A stretch of 64,000 nt of DNA from Brugia malayi (lineage: Eukaryota; Nematoda; Chromadorea; Rhabditida; Onchocercidae), in contig NW_025062477.1 in assembly GCF_000002995.4 (NCBI RefSeq), positions 5,552,649 to 5,616,648 on the forward strand. Reading direction: 5' to 3'. Under the pieces are notes generated by a model. The model made no database searches. It saw nothing but the letters and a program-made list of their open reading frames with translations, and was not told where the DNA came from. The stretch's first letter is position 1, and every line of letters starts with the position of its first letter. A program made the translations under genes and the position numbers. Of the stretch, positions 1-11,550 are shown in pieces.

Positions 1-161
1 CTAAAGACCTTTTCTAAACATTCCAAGGCATTTAAAACAGCATATAATTCGCTCATATTATCGACCCGTTCACGTTCTACGCTATTCTCATATAAACGAA
101 CTTCCTGCAGTAAATCAGGATTCACATCACCAATACTACCTGTACTGCTAGCACCCAACAT
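1..161 (-). CDS. vps-28: VPS28 homologue, ESCRT-I subunit (first coding exon, partial)
   Basis: Only the first 53 codons lie in the window; the gene continues beyond base 1. The start is the ATG read at 161-159 on the minus strand. The N-terminus has a short Gly/Ser-rich lead, then LLQEVRLYENSVERERVDNM followed by SELYAVLNALECLEKVF. This matches the family pattern of an E-V-K/R-L-Y segment, 'RE+..DNMAEL' and a 'LEK' helix at the start of the VPS28 core. VPS28 is a small subunit of ESCRT-I, which sorts ubiquitinated cargo into multivesicular endosomes; its N-terminal region packs against TSG101 and VPS37. The gene is divergent from cox-4 across about 1.26 kb. Identification rests on a short stretch but the pattern is distinctive. 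Confidence 0.8.
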   Translation of the reverse strand, partial: MLGASSTGSIGDVNPDLLQEVRLYENSVERERVDNMSELYAVLNALECLEKVF

Positions 162-1423
162 CTTTCGCACCTTAAAATAATATGAGATGTTACTGAAGAT
201 ATTACGCCGTTTGCTACAAAAAAAAAAAAAAATGCAAACGATTTCAAGAGATTTAAAAATGCTTCCGAAAAAATTCTATCTATTCTAAAGAGCAGTTCCA
301 AACGATTTCTTCAACAACTTCGAAGTAAACTAAGATTTTTAAAAACTAGTAAAAATGATTAGTAACTGAGCATGAACAGTTAGAAAAACTCTTAGCAAAA
401 AGAAAAACATTAAATAAGAAAATGTCATAAATGAAAGATAAGAAAAACAAAGAAATCGAACGCATAAAATACGAAATTAATCCTTGTAAATAACAATTGA
501 AAGAAAACTTGAATGAATATAGCCCTTTTCGACTTATTTCTAAAAAAATCCCGGAGTCAACTAACCACAAAAAAGAAAACATTGACAAGATTTCATCTAA
601 CAATCATGTCGAGACACGTCAGTTTCATATAGGCCATGGTTTTGGTATGCAGCGCATCCTGCGCTTCTTTTCTGGTGTTACCCGGGAAAAGAAGAATGTC
701 TCGGGGATTGTTTCGGGGGGTTCTCAGGAGAGGCTGCGTTAGGAGGGGCATTATGAAGTGCAAAAGGTTTATCGAAGAGAAGTAGTAAATTGTATAAAAT
801 CCTGATATTGTAATGGGGAAGGTTCATATAACTGTATGAAAAATTTTTGACGTACTTTCACCGACATATTGGAATACAATCGTGTAGAGTTTAGTTTCAT
901 TATATCTTGTCATTTGCGTGAGTTTTCTCACCTACTGTTAAGTCATACTGGCTAATTCACATTTTACTGGTAATGTACGTATGACTCTTCGTATACAATT
1001 TAGGAAATAGCATTATATGATGATGAATTGGCATGAATTTTCACACGTCCACGTGTATTTAATGTCGCAAACATAAAGAATTTACATGTAGCTGCGAACA
1101 TTATAGTTGTGCAGAAACATTTTAGCCTTTTTTTTTTTTGCCATACAATGGGTTCTAGTGAATTTGACGCGGTCTTACCATTCTAATTGTTTTCCTTAGC
1201 TAGTATTTATAATTATTTAACCACTGATTTTCGGGTGTGATTTTTTATGAAATGAAATTCCTATGATGGATTTTCCTAACACGTATTGGTTATGCCCAGA
1301 TTTTTTCAGTTATTGCTTAAATATTTGTAACAATATTTCATTTTTTGACGGAACGATTTTGTGTATTAAATATTCCGTCGCTTTTTCAAGTTGATTTCTA
1401 ATTAAATTTTTTCTTAACAGGTA
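162..1423. other. Divergent intergenic region between vps-28 and cox-4
   Basis: About 1.26 kb separates two divergent genes, so it should hold both promoters. Most is AT-rich, but about 600-760 is much richer in G and C, with G runs near 700-740. Short open frames cross this part on both strands (346-603 minus, 497-742 plus). They have no recognisable protein and no splice support, so I do not call them genes. Confidence 0.5.
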
Positions 1424-3397
1424 ATGGCCCTTGTGCGCAGTTCGATTATTGTGCAGTCGAAATCGACACCACACATTGTACGTCATGCGATTCTTTTATC
1501 TGCCAAACATCACAACGAATATTGCTGGCAAAAGCAGCGAATTGGTCAACGAGAAATTGTAGGACCATCAAGCGGCGGATATGTAAGCTTCACAATCTTA
1601 ACTATTAAATTTTAAATCATCTCTGTTTTGTAGTTTTTTTTATGTAAATCATCTTTATTTCAGTTTAATTTTAAAATGTAATTGTTTTGTCTTTCATCTT
1701 TTGTTCTTAGTGATTCTGACAGCATTAAAAGCAATTTTCTGCATTTGTTCATGTTATTTTAATTTTTTGTTCACTATTCATTTTTGCGGGGAGAAAATAT
1801 ATCGTGCAATATGATGCTTATACTTATAGAAAAGAAATGGACAAAGTGAATATTAAATTGTACCAGCAATATCATAAAAATAATCAGAAGATTTTCGTTT
1901 TGTAACTGTTCTGTTTTCGTTCCATCATTGTTATTGCTGCTGACGCCACCTATTTGGTGCAAGTGAACTGAGCGAAATAGTGAGTGGAGTAATAAACCAA
2001 ATCGAAAATTAATTGAGTGAAAGTGAGGCCAGACAATAGTTTTAGCATCTTTTTTTATAGCTGATGTTAGCTTACAACAAAACGCTTTGAGTGAAGGTGA
2101 GATCAGACACTGGTTTTAACATCTTTTATAGTGGGTATTAGCTTGCAACAAAACAATAAAGAGCTGTTATTCTTAGGTGATCTTTACCCTTTATATAGTA
2201 TGAGTTGGTTTATAATAAAGAAATAAAATATAGTGGAAAAGTTACAATTGCTTGCAGTCTTTTAACAATCAAATATATACTTAGTTGTCAAGTTGGAAGA
2301 TTTTAATAGTAAAACTTATAACGGTGCACAGATTATTAAGCAGTGCACATATTCGATGTTAACAGAAACATTTTAGATAATGCATATAACCTTAGCTACA
2401 GTTGGATAATGAATATTAAATATTTCTTACTTGAGATATAAAATTGAAACAGTTAGATACTTTGCTAAGGAATATTTAAATAAGACAGTCTATAAATCTC
2501 TGTCTTATGGATTTAATGCAAGATTATTTTCGTACATTATAAACTTGACATATTATAAAATTTTTTCATCTTTTTTAGTAGTTTCCTTGTTTATCAAGAG
2601 TGGATAGTTCCGTTCAAATCATTATTTTGTTTAGTTCACTTCTCTTTTTTTTCCAGCATTTCATTGACTCAACAGATCGTCCATATCCACCATTGAGATT
2701 CCGAGCCGATGATGAAATCATCAAACCAATTCGTGAAAAGGAAAAAGGTGACTGGAAGAACTTAACAATAGAAGAGAAGAAATTGTTGTATAGATATTCA
2801 TTCCGGAGAACACAAGCCGAGTTGCTGGGCTGGAATGTTTATTGGAAAATGTATTTTGCCTACACATTAATCTGGATATCAATTGGTCTGGGAGTAGTAG
2901 GCCTGCTTAAACATTTCAGTATGTTTCCTAATAATCCTCGTAGTATGCATTTTTTACGACTCATTTGCTATAGTTTTTTTTGAGTATCAAGACTGAAAAC
3001 TAAGAAAATTATACTGGATCTTCCATCGTAGAGATTTATTTGCATTTAATCATTCAATAATAATGATTGCATCCTCGTTTCTTCACATCTTTTTTTGTTC
3101 AGATTTGTATTGCATAATTGCCATGAATTAAAAATTGTTATGTTTGATTATGGAGTTTAGTTCAAATTTGGACTCTTTGTTTCTTATAATCAAAATCTAT
3201 TGTTTTTCAGGTGGCTTAGTTACACGTAGTATTTGCACTTCTTGCACGTTTTCTTTTCAGGTTATCCTCCGCAGGTACCCACGCTGAGTGATGAATGGAA
3301 GCATGCAGCAATGCGAAAAATACTAGTATTGGAGAAGCCGCTCCCTGAAGGAGCAGCAACGTTGTACGACTTCAAAAATGACCGCTGGAAAGATTGA
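1424..3397 (+). CDS. cox-4: Cytochrome c oxidase subunit IV (COX4), 3 exons
   Basis: Three exons join in frame: 1424-1582, 2657-2918 and 3261-3397 (185 residues; vertebrate COX4 is about 169). Exon 1 carries the N-terminal presequence region. Exon 2 encodes the family core: EKGDWKNLTIEEKKLLYR, then FRRTQAELLGW, then one membrane segment (about residues 120-140, FAYTLIWISIGLGVVGLL). Exon 3 gives the matrix/intermembrane tail ending in NDRWKD. COX4 is a nuclear-encoded subunit of respiratory complex IV in the inner mitochondrial membrane and takes part in its regulation by ATP/ADP. A strong acceptor (TTTTTTCTTAACAG) sits 3 nt before the ATG, suggesting spliced-leader trans-splicing. A polyadenylation signal AATAAA is at 3642. 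Intron 1 holds a two-copy repeat (2013-2155). Confidence 0.95.
2013..2155. repeat. Two-copy imperfect tandem repeat in cox-4 intron 1
   Basis: Two copies of about 70 bp (2013-2084 and 2087-2155) share TTGAGTGAA, a CAGACA core, ACATCTTT/GCATCTTT, TTAGCTT and CAACAAAAC. Copies differ by point changes and small indels. The repeat is intronic and has no evident function. Confidence 0.8.
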
Positions 3398-3641
3398 TCA
3401 ATTGGAAGGCTACAAAAATTTTTTTAGTATTTTTAAATGCATGTGATGTTTTCTCGGAAAAAATCTTTGGAAAATTTTTATTTACTGCATTATGAATGCA
3501 AATTTCGGGTTTGTGATCAGTATTCCTAGAACCGAGATGTTTATATTTATCAATGATTCTATTTTTACTGCATAACAAACTCAAGAATTAATTATTTAAA
3601 TGTTAGTTGTGTAGATTCTTCTATTTATTTCATATGAATAG

Positions 3642-3647
3642 AATAAA
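3642..3647 (+). terminator. Polyadenylation signal of cox-4
   Basis: AATAAA about 245 nt after the cox-4 stop codon, in a short AT-rich 3' UTR. The next gene starts about 590 nt further on. Confidence 0.6.
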
Positions 3648-4209
3648 ATTCGTATTATTGGTGAAAACATTTCAGGTTTGTCGTTTTGAAACATAACTGT
3701 AATGTATCTCTATTCATAGGGGTTAAGTTTGAGTGTAACGTCAAATCAAACGAGATTTCCAAAGTGATGATGATTACTGTTATTCAAGGTTTTCTGAAAG
3801 AGTCGTTACATTTTTTGTTGCAAGAGGTTAGAATGAATTGTTGGACGAATTAAAATCGATGAAATCTATGAAAAAAAAAGTGTAAATTAGAGTGTGAATA
3901 TGACGTGGTAAATCCGTTGTCGTTCATTTGTGAGAAGCAGAGAATTTAAAGATTAAATTTCGAGTGGGTATGAAATTTTACTATGTGGAGGGTGGAGAGA
4001 TGAATGATGGATTTGAACTTACAGTAAGAGAGTTGCGGAGTTAATGACCACCTAGATTTTGCATTTGTTTAATTTTAATAAGCTTTGAACATTGCTAAAT
4101 GTTGGCATTATTGGCAGCAACACAACGTCACATTTGGAATTTCAATTTGATGTACGTTTTTTGTTCCACGTGCATTTCTTCATTACAATATTTTGCTCAG
4201 TTCATAAAA

Positions 4210-4230
4210 ATGATTTCAAGTTTTATTTGA
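4210..4230 (+). promoter_or_regulatory. Short upstream ORF before VPS35L
   Basis: If the leader begins at the strong acceptor TTTTGCTCAG ending at 4200, the 32-nt leader contains an ATG at 4210. It opens a six-codon frame (MISSFI) that stops at 4228-4230, two bases before the main ATG at 4233. Such an arrangement could reduce or re-route initiation. The acceptor position is inferred from consensus alone. Confidence 0.45.
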
Positions 4231-4232
4231 GC

Positions 4233-7200
4233 ATGAGTGATGAATTATTCAATGACTCGTTAGTAATATGGAAATGGAAAGCTCGTTATCGTTCATGGGA
4301 ACGAGAAGCTGAAGCTTGGACGTGTAGCAGAGCAGCAGTTCTTATCGACCCATTGATAACACTAAAGAAGGGAAGTGGTACTGCTGCAAAAATAGAACTT
4401 ACACAATCGGAACTTCCAAAATTTGCTGATCCTTTAGGTTTGTTTATCTTTTTACAAAACCACCTGAAATTAAAACATTTTTGAAGTAAATTCAATTCCG
4501 AAAAATATTTAACGCTTAGGGATTTGATCATTACAAAAAAAAAATCCGAATATTCAATAGATTTTTTTTTCAACTGTTCGGAAATACATTGTAAATTTTG
4601 ATGATATATGAAGCATGCCATAATAGTCATTATGATGCTGTAATCATTAAAGAATAATTTTAATTAGTTTTATTACCAAGCATTAGGATCATTCTGAAAC
4701 TCTTTTAGCACTATCGCTGTTTGTATTAGTATATTTAATGTTTTAATTTTAGGTGCTACCGTAGAGGATCGTAAAAAGAATATAGTTTTTACATCAGAAG
4801 ACTTACCAATCATTGCAAAGCGAAAAGAAGAACCGAAATTAGCCAACACTTTGGCTAGCAAAGAAGATGAAATAGTTACAACCATTGAAAGGGTATCATA
4901 ATTTAATGTATTTCCAAATAAATGATGCTAAGTACCAAAGCACAGGATTTTTCTACATCATACTTGACTAAGTGCAATCATGAAAATTAAGTCGAAAAGT
5001 TATACTTTAAAAGGGACTAATCGTTAAAAATGCATACGAATTGCTTTTTTTCTTGCATTTTTTTTACTTCCAGGAATTACCAGGTTTTATACCTTGGTCA
5101 TCGAAAAAGCAAGACATATTGAAATCTTTTTCGGATGTCGGAAACTCAGAGACTTCATATTTATACTGTGTTCCGGATTTGAAAAAAATTGACTTATCAT
5201 TTGTTAAACGCGCTGCCCAAAGGTTTTTACGTGTTAAAATATTTTAGTTTTCTTTTTTTCTAAAAAAAAACATCTTTACTTCTAGAAGTTGTAAACATTT
5301 CCACCACATTAAGAAAGAGGAACTACTGCAGTGATATATGTTCTTCTGTTTGATATTTGCAGGATACTTTTTCTTCCCTTACAAATTACGAAAAAACATT
5401 TCTAATCCCTCCAAAAGCGAAATAAATTTTAGACCTAGGATTGCATTGTTACCAGTTGCTTTTCAATTATTATTGATCGAATCATTTGGACTGAATAACG
5501 AAAATGATTTAAAATTCTAGCAATTAAAATTCTTTCAGTAATGAAGACAAATTCAACGAAACATCCAAGGTGATTTAAATACATCTATAAATCAGGAAAT
5601 TTGAGGCTAGAACAGTTGGAGGATGCGTCGGGATGGAAAAAATTAGCTGAACAATCACAGGAAGAAAATCTGATTAAAATCAATGAATTGCGCAAAAGTT
5701 TGGAAATAGCTTGGGCAAAAGAGAGAAAAATAGAATCTGTTAATGTTTGTTTTATTTTACTTTCTTTCTTTCTTTCCTTTTTTATTGCACTACTCTCCTT
5801 ATATTTTCATTTTAAACCATTGTCGTATCACAGAAGGAGTTATGACTTTATTTTTTGCAGCTAGCAGTAGAAATTGCAAATATTCTGGGATTTGCATCGG
5901 CAACTAATATCTATCCACATCAATTCGTCCTCGTAACAGATGTTTTGGATGAGTTCGGACATTTAGTTTATGATCGCCTATATACCAAAGCAAACAAGGA
6001 ACGTGCTGAAGCGGGTTTGAGTCAACTACCAGACAATTTTACAGTAGATGATGTACCAAAACCAACACGTAATGTTGCAAGAAATTGGTTTTGTAAAATT
6101 GGTGATATCACTGAGTTCTTACCGCGTTTTTACGGTTAGCTGTTTGTTATTAATTTTTTGTTGACCGAAGTTAGGTTTATAATATCATTAGCATATGTAT
6201 CAAATCCATTTTCTTCATTTGAATTTTGTAAAATTCAAGGTGGTTTTGCTTCATACTTTGAGCGGTACATTTTTCTCTGTTCTGACTTACAGTTTCTCGT
6301 TCACTTATTCAGTGACTGTTAGAATACATAAAAAAAAGGCCGGTTGCAGTGGAAACCGCTCTTATCGGTTGTATCCGTTTTGTTGATGCGGAATCGTTAT
6401 CGGTGAATTTGTTACGTCTTGCAAGAATTCCGATGTCGTTACCGAATCCCTTGGTATCATGTTACGCTCGCGTTTATCTGTGTCGTGTTGCCATGCGGCT
6501 TACTCCTGATGATCGTGCACCGCATTGGAGATGTTTTAATGATTGGATCAATACAATCCCGATTCAACCGGTTTCGCTTTTTTCAAATGGAATAAAATAT
6601 GTCGTTTGGGAAGAATACTTTTGAGTCTACTTTTTTTCAGCTTTTGGTTACTTTAAAATAGAAAATCACTTTAAAAATTTTGCATATTACTGGTCGAAAT
6701 TTTGCTCATGATTTTAAACTGATTAGTATTCTTAAATTAGAAAAGTATAAAAGAGCAAGAGAGATTTGGACTGATGGTGCGGGAAAAAAATTTTTGATTT
6801 TCGTCGTGCAAGTATTCAAAAATATTCTAAGTTTTACTGTTCATCTCTTAAATAGAGTTCTTAAATTTGTTTTGTTCTCATCCCTTTCATCTATGATGTC
6901 ATATGAGTATCTAAAAAAGTCAGTTAGTCAATTTATTGCATGCCAAATAAGTAGCAAGCAATAGAGTAAGTGTAATTAATAAATGATCTTGAGTAATTCA
7001 TTGTGAATCTTTGATTAAATTATGGATAATTAAATCCAGACTAGAGCTTAGTCTTTCTTTTTTTTTGGTGGATGGAAATCGATTATAAAGTCGTAAATTT
7101 TCCTGCGCATAATAATTGATTTAGTCTTAACTATTATATCAGATGTAATATTGACATATTATACATTTTAGATGCCAGCATTAATGCCAGCTCTAGAATG

Positions 7201-10200
7201 GATTATTCAGTGTGTGGCGTATAATGCTACTACATATGATGAGTTAAAGACACTGTGGGATATTTGCGCCGATAATGAAAAACGATCCACATTTTTGCTT
7301 CCATTCTTGCTCGCTTTATCTTCTGATTATATCTCTCAGCACGCTTTGGATGTTTGCAAATTGGTTGGTTGTTAATATTTTTAAAATTAATAACACTATT
7401 GAAAACTGTGTGATATGAGTTATGTAGTATCAGGACTGATAGCTATTAATGTTTGGTTTATCTGAAAATTATTCGAAATGTCAGATATTTTAAGCAATGC
7501 ATTTCTCCCCATTCACTCTTAATCTTATTTTTGCTTTCCTACCTTTTTTCTAAAACGATAATAGTGAACAAAAGGAAATGTTTTTGCATGGATTTTTTTT
7601 TTCTAATGACTTTTTAATAGTGTTATCAGTGACCATTGACCATTCATGAATGATTTATCATTACTTTTTCATGATTTTCAATCCTTTTTTTAATTTTAAT
7701 TTATCTCAACTCAATCTGTTGGCTTACTGAGTGAGTGGAATAGCATTAATGGTTGCTTCATCATTTATGTGGAACAAAAAAACTTTGATGATACAGTATA
7801 GCTGGTTAATAGGAAGAGTCATTGATCGCTTTTGAGATTGATACTTTCAGGTAGTTTCTGGTGAAAATGTAAGTTGTATGGAGCTTTGCGTCCTTGGTAG
7901 AGGATTGATGGAAAATAATATCAAGGATGAGCTAAGACGAATCATCCTAAAAAATTGCTGGCAAAAAGTCCTGTATGTTTCCGTTGACGTTAATATACTG
8001 CGAATTAATTTCAACATCATTTTTTGTAACAAAGACGAACGAAACTTTTGGAAACTGAGAGTTTGAAAATATTCTTTAAGAAATATACATTTATGCTTAA
8101 CTTTATTTTAGTCATTTAATGAGGATCCGAGATTTTATTGAATGTACGATTGTGTGGATTGAATTTGCAGCCCGGTATTTTACTTTAAATGAGGTGGATG
8201 TTATGCTGGAAATAATTATGAAACGAATTACTCCTAATAAGGTTTATTTTGAATCTTTACTTTTTATTATCATCCAACTTATTTCGATCTGGGTAATAGA
8301 ATATACCTTTTTCTATTACCTATTCTAGATGCAAAGTCAGACTCTTTAAAGTTCTTTTAATGATCTCAATTGTTTTTTGGTATATAAGGCTAACGAATGG
8401 CCAAGTTAAAAAGCTCCGAAATAAATGCGAGAAATTTTGTAGAAATATGAAGCTTTTATGGATGAATTGTTATGTATGCTGGAAAAAATTATACATTGGA
8501 TTGATGATATGAAAGAATTAATTGCACTGCATCACTTTCAAGCATTAGTGGACTTATTCCGTGGTACACAACAGCGCAAAGATTGCGCTATTACGTTGTT
8601 ATCTTCTTTCGTACGTTCCTATGAACTTGCATCGGTTAATGATTTCCAACTCGCAAATCAAGTTAGTTATTATTTAAAATATTACGTATTATAAATGCAA
8701 TGGAAATTAACAATCAACGAAGATATGAATTAGGCAGCTCTTCTGCGTTTAAATTTCACCTACCTCTATTTTTATTTACTTTTTCTTTTTTTTTTTCACA
8801 TACTTTTAAGCTTAATTTCTCACAAAGAATTGTGCACTTTTTTGTTTTAAGTTTCTTTTTGCTACTTTAAATCTGAGTTTCGAATTTAATCGGATTGAAA
8901 TCATTCAAGAATTCCATCGTTGTCTATTTGTTCAAAAATTCATGAATTCTGAAATCTTTTAGATACTCGATATTTGTCAGATACTTCATGATTCTCTAAA
9001 TGCCCTTTCAACAGACGATGAAAAACAGTGTGCTAGCTTTTACAGTATTCGTGCTTTGGATCGATTCAAGCTAGAAGCAGATCCGGAACGGGCACTTGAT
9101 TTCTTTGTCGATGCACGTGCTGCTTTTTCTAATCTGGATAGCGTCATTGCTGTATGTTTGTTTGATTTCCATATTACAGTATATTACAGTTGATTTCTTT
9201 GTTATAGTGAAATCGAATTTGAATTCTTGTGTCAAGGAAGGAACAATGGATAGAAATTTCATTGTGAAAATTCATAAATTCTGATTAATATAAAGTGCTC
9301 AGCAAATTTGCTTTTATACTGATAGTTGAACACTTTTTATATAGACTCGATTAGCTTTAAATTTAAGCTTTAATTTCGGATATGACTACTATCATTCCAA
9401 AATTATCTTTCTTCTTTATTTCAGTTATCTATCCTGTAATTTCTTTGTATAATTCGACTTAGTTAATTGGAATAAATTCTAGTACCTTGCTACAAAGGTG
9501 TGCTGTCTTGGCTTGTACGTCGTTCGTCAGGGAGATATTTCTCATGCGGGTGAAACATTTCTGCGAGGTTGTATAGCATATTCCTTTATTACAACAGCGT
9601 CATTATCTAGTTCAGTAACCAAAATTGAATTATACATGCAAGTTGGAATGTTGAGCTTGACCAGCAATTCACTTCCACAGGTTAGCCTTTTTCGTAATGA
9701 AAACTTCGAATTTCACTCATTTCTGGTAAGAACTACTAGAAGTAAATAGATGTCGTTTTATAAAATTATATAGGTTTAAACGGTTTTCGCTTTTTTAAAG
9801 GAATGCTATTTCTCTTCGTCCTGAAAACGCTAGAAGTTAAGGTGTTAAATCTTTTGCAGATGGATGCCATCTTGAAGTGTTCGATCGAAGTGCTAGCAAT
9901 GGCTCATGATCTTAAGCAGTCAGTTTACCGTTCCGTCTGCTCTTCGTTCCTTGCGTTTTTGGTATTAGTTCCTGATCCTCCGAACAAAAATCCTTTATAC
10001 ATGTTTAATGCATTTCTGAACGCTATTGCCAGGTGTGTTCCCAATTTTTATTATCAGTTATTGCACTGATGAACTTCTGAAAACTTGAATTCCATAAGAC
10101 GAGCGTCATGAAAGTTTATTATTAAATTATATGGCCACCAATTTCTGAACAGATTTTAAAATCCTCAAGGTATCCTTGGCAAAACGAGTCGCTGGAGCAC

Positions 10201-10732
10201 GGACGCGTTTTATTAGAATGTATTTGTTACCTCTCAGTAATGAATCAGGTGGAATTACCGTATCATGTGGTATATGGTGGCGTGCAATCGAATGATACGT
10301 TATATGGTGGCACTAAAGAATTCATGGAATTGATACAGGAGAAGTGCGAAGTGGTAATGGGTCGTTTGGAAGATATCTATAAGCAAGATAGAGATAAATT
10401 ATCATTGTTAGCTATTGAAATCTTGGAAGTAATTCTCAGTTTGGGAGATGTTGAAGCAGTAAGTATTGGCATTTTTAACTTTTTTCTGCAAATTAAGTAT
10501 TATTAAAAATTCAAATATAGTCAAAAATAAATTTCAGTTGGCTACTTTGGTCATCGAACTTTATGCTGATTGTACCGCAATATCCGAATTGCGAAAACGA
10601 CGAGAATTGATTTTGAGGAAAATTCAACAGTTTGCAAGCAAGAATACAGAATTGGAAAGACTGTATGAACAGTTGTGTATTTTAGAACAAAAAGAATTGA
10701 AAATGACAAAAAGATTTGAAAGGATTCACTAA
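4233..10732 (+). CDS. VPS35L: VPS35L (C16orf62) homologue, Commander/Retriever subunit, 15 exons
   Basis: Exons that keep frame: 4233-4437, 4753-4892, 5074-5230, 5596-5738, 5861-6134, 6350-6570, 7172-7363, 7851-7972, 8112-8241, 8443-8661, 8963-9151, 9483-9680, 9860-10032, 10170-10458 and 10538-10732. They give about 948 residues; human VPS35L has 963. Family landmarks in order: GFIPWSSKK; RLEQLED; the coiled stretch ending IAWAKERK; FVLVTDVLDEFGHLVYDRL; ITEFLPRFYVE; DPLVSCYAR-type (here NPLVSCYARVYLCRVAMRL); ALEWIIQC; GCIAYSFITTASL; SNDTLYGGTKEF. VPS35L is the VPS35-like alpha-solenoid of Retriever, which with COMMD/CCDC proteins recycles cargo from endosomes to the cell surface. The exon 3/4 junction (5223-5600) is the least certain; the chosen GTGTTA donor is the one that fits phase. 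AATAAA is at 11079. Confidence 0.93.
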
Positions 10733-11550
10733 CACTTTCATCGCTGTTTATTACTTATACATATATGTTTAAATTGTCTTTCTGATGATTGAGTTGCTAA
10801 CTATACACTATTCTCCTAGCTATCTAGCCTTTTTTATTATTAGCTTTTTTTTTTTGGAATAACTACCCTCCTAGTTATCTCTCTTTTTTATTATTATTAG
10901 CCTATTTTCTAAGAATAGATTCAATTAACATAATTATTCCTTCCAGCTCACTGACTACATTTACTATTTTTACTATTTAAACTTGCAGGTTTTTCCCTTT
11001 CGGTTCATTCCGAGTTAACAAATATTATCATACACATCTTTAAAAAACTAGAATAATACTAATTTATATTTTGATATAAATAAAAGATAAAATTATTCTA
11101 TTATTCGATATAACTCAAATTTCCTGTGTAAAATTGCGAAGATGTAAAGATATTGTGTCGAAAATCTGGTAAATCTGTGCCTACTATATTAAGGCCCAAA
11201 TAGTTCATGCTTCATTGGTGTCATTAATGTTTCAGTTTTGTAAACTACAATTTTTTCGCTTTTTGTTATTTGTTTGGTTGTTACAGTCTGTGATAAACTT
11301 TTAAATGTTGAAATTTACTATACATCTCATCCAGAAAAAGTTAATCAACTACTGATAATTATCACATTAATCACAATTGGCTAACTTTTGTAATCCATTT
11401 TAATATTTTGATATGTTGATAAAGTTGGCGTAAAGAAATATCTCAATGTCGCAAAAAATTCAAATTCAAATGACAGCATAATACTATTAATCGTCATACT
11501 GTGAACATCAGATTTCAGATTGCTACTAGCAGTCATATAAATACTTTGGT
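10733..11550. other. Intergenic, 3' UTR of VPS35L to start of the unknown gene
   Basis: About 0.8 kb of AT-rich sequence with a polyadenylation signal (AATAAA at 11079-11084). An acceptor-like AGATTTCAG ends near 11519, about 31 nt before the next ATG. No coding sequence is seen. Confidence 0.5.

Noticed and set aside
346..742. Overlapping open frames on both strands near 346-742
   Set aside because: They lie in the divergent promoter region, have no recognisable domains, and the stretch has no supporting splice structure. The local GC rise explains the lack of stops.
4092..4232. In-frame N-terminal extension of VPS35L by 47 codons to an ATG at 4092
   Set aside because: It would run across a strong acceptor (ending 4200), and the extra hydrophobic residues (FLFHVHFFITIF) do not resemble the family. 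The ATG at 4233 is preferred.
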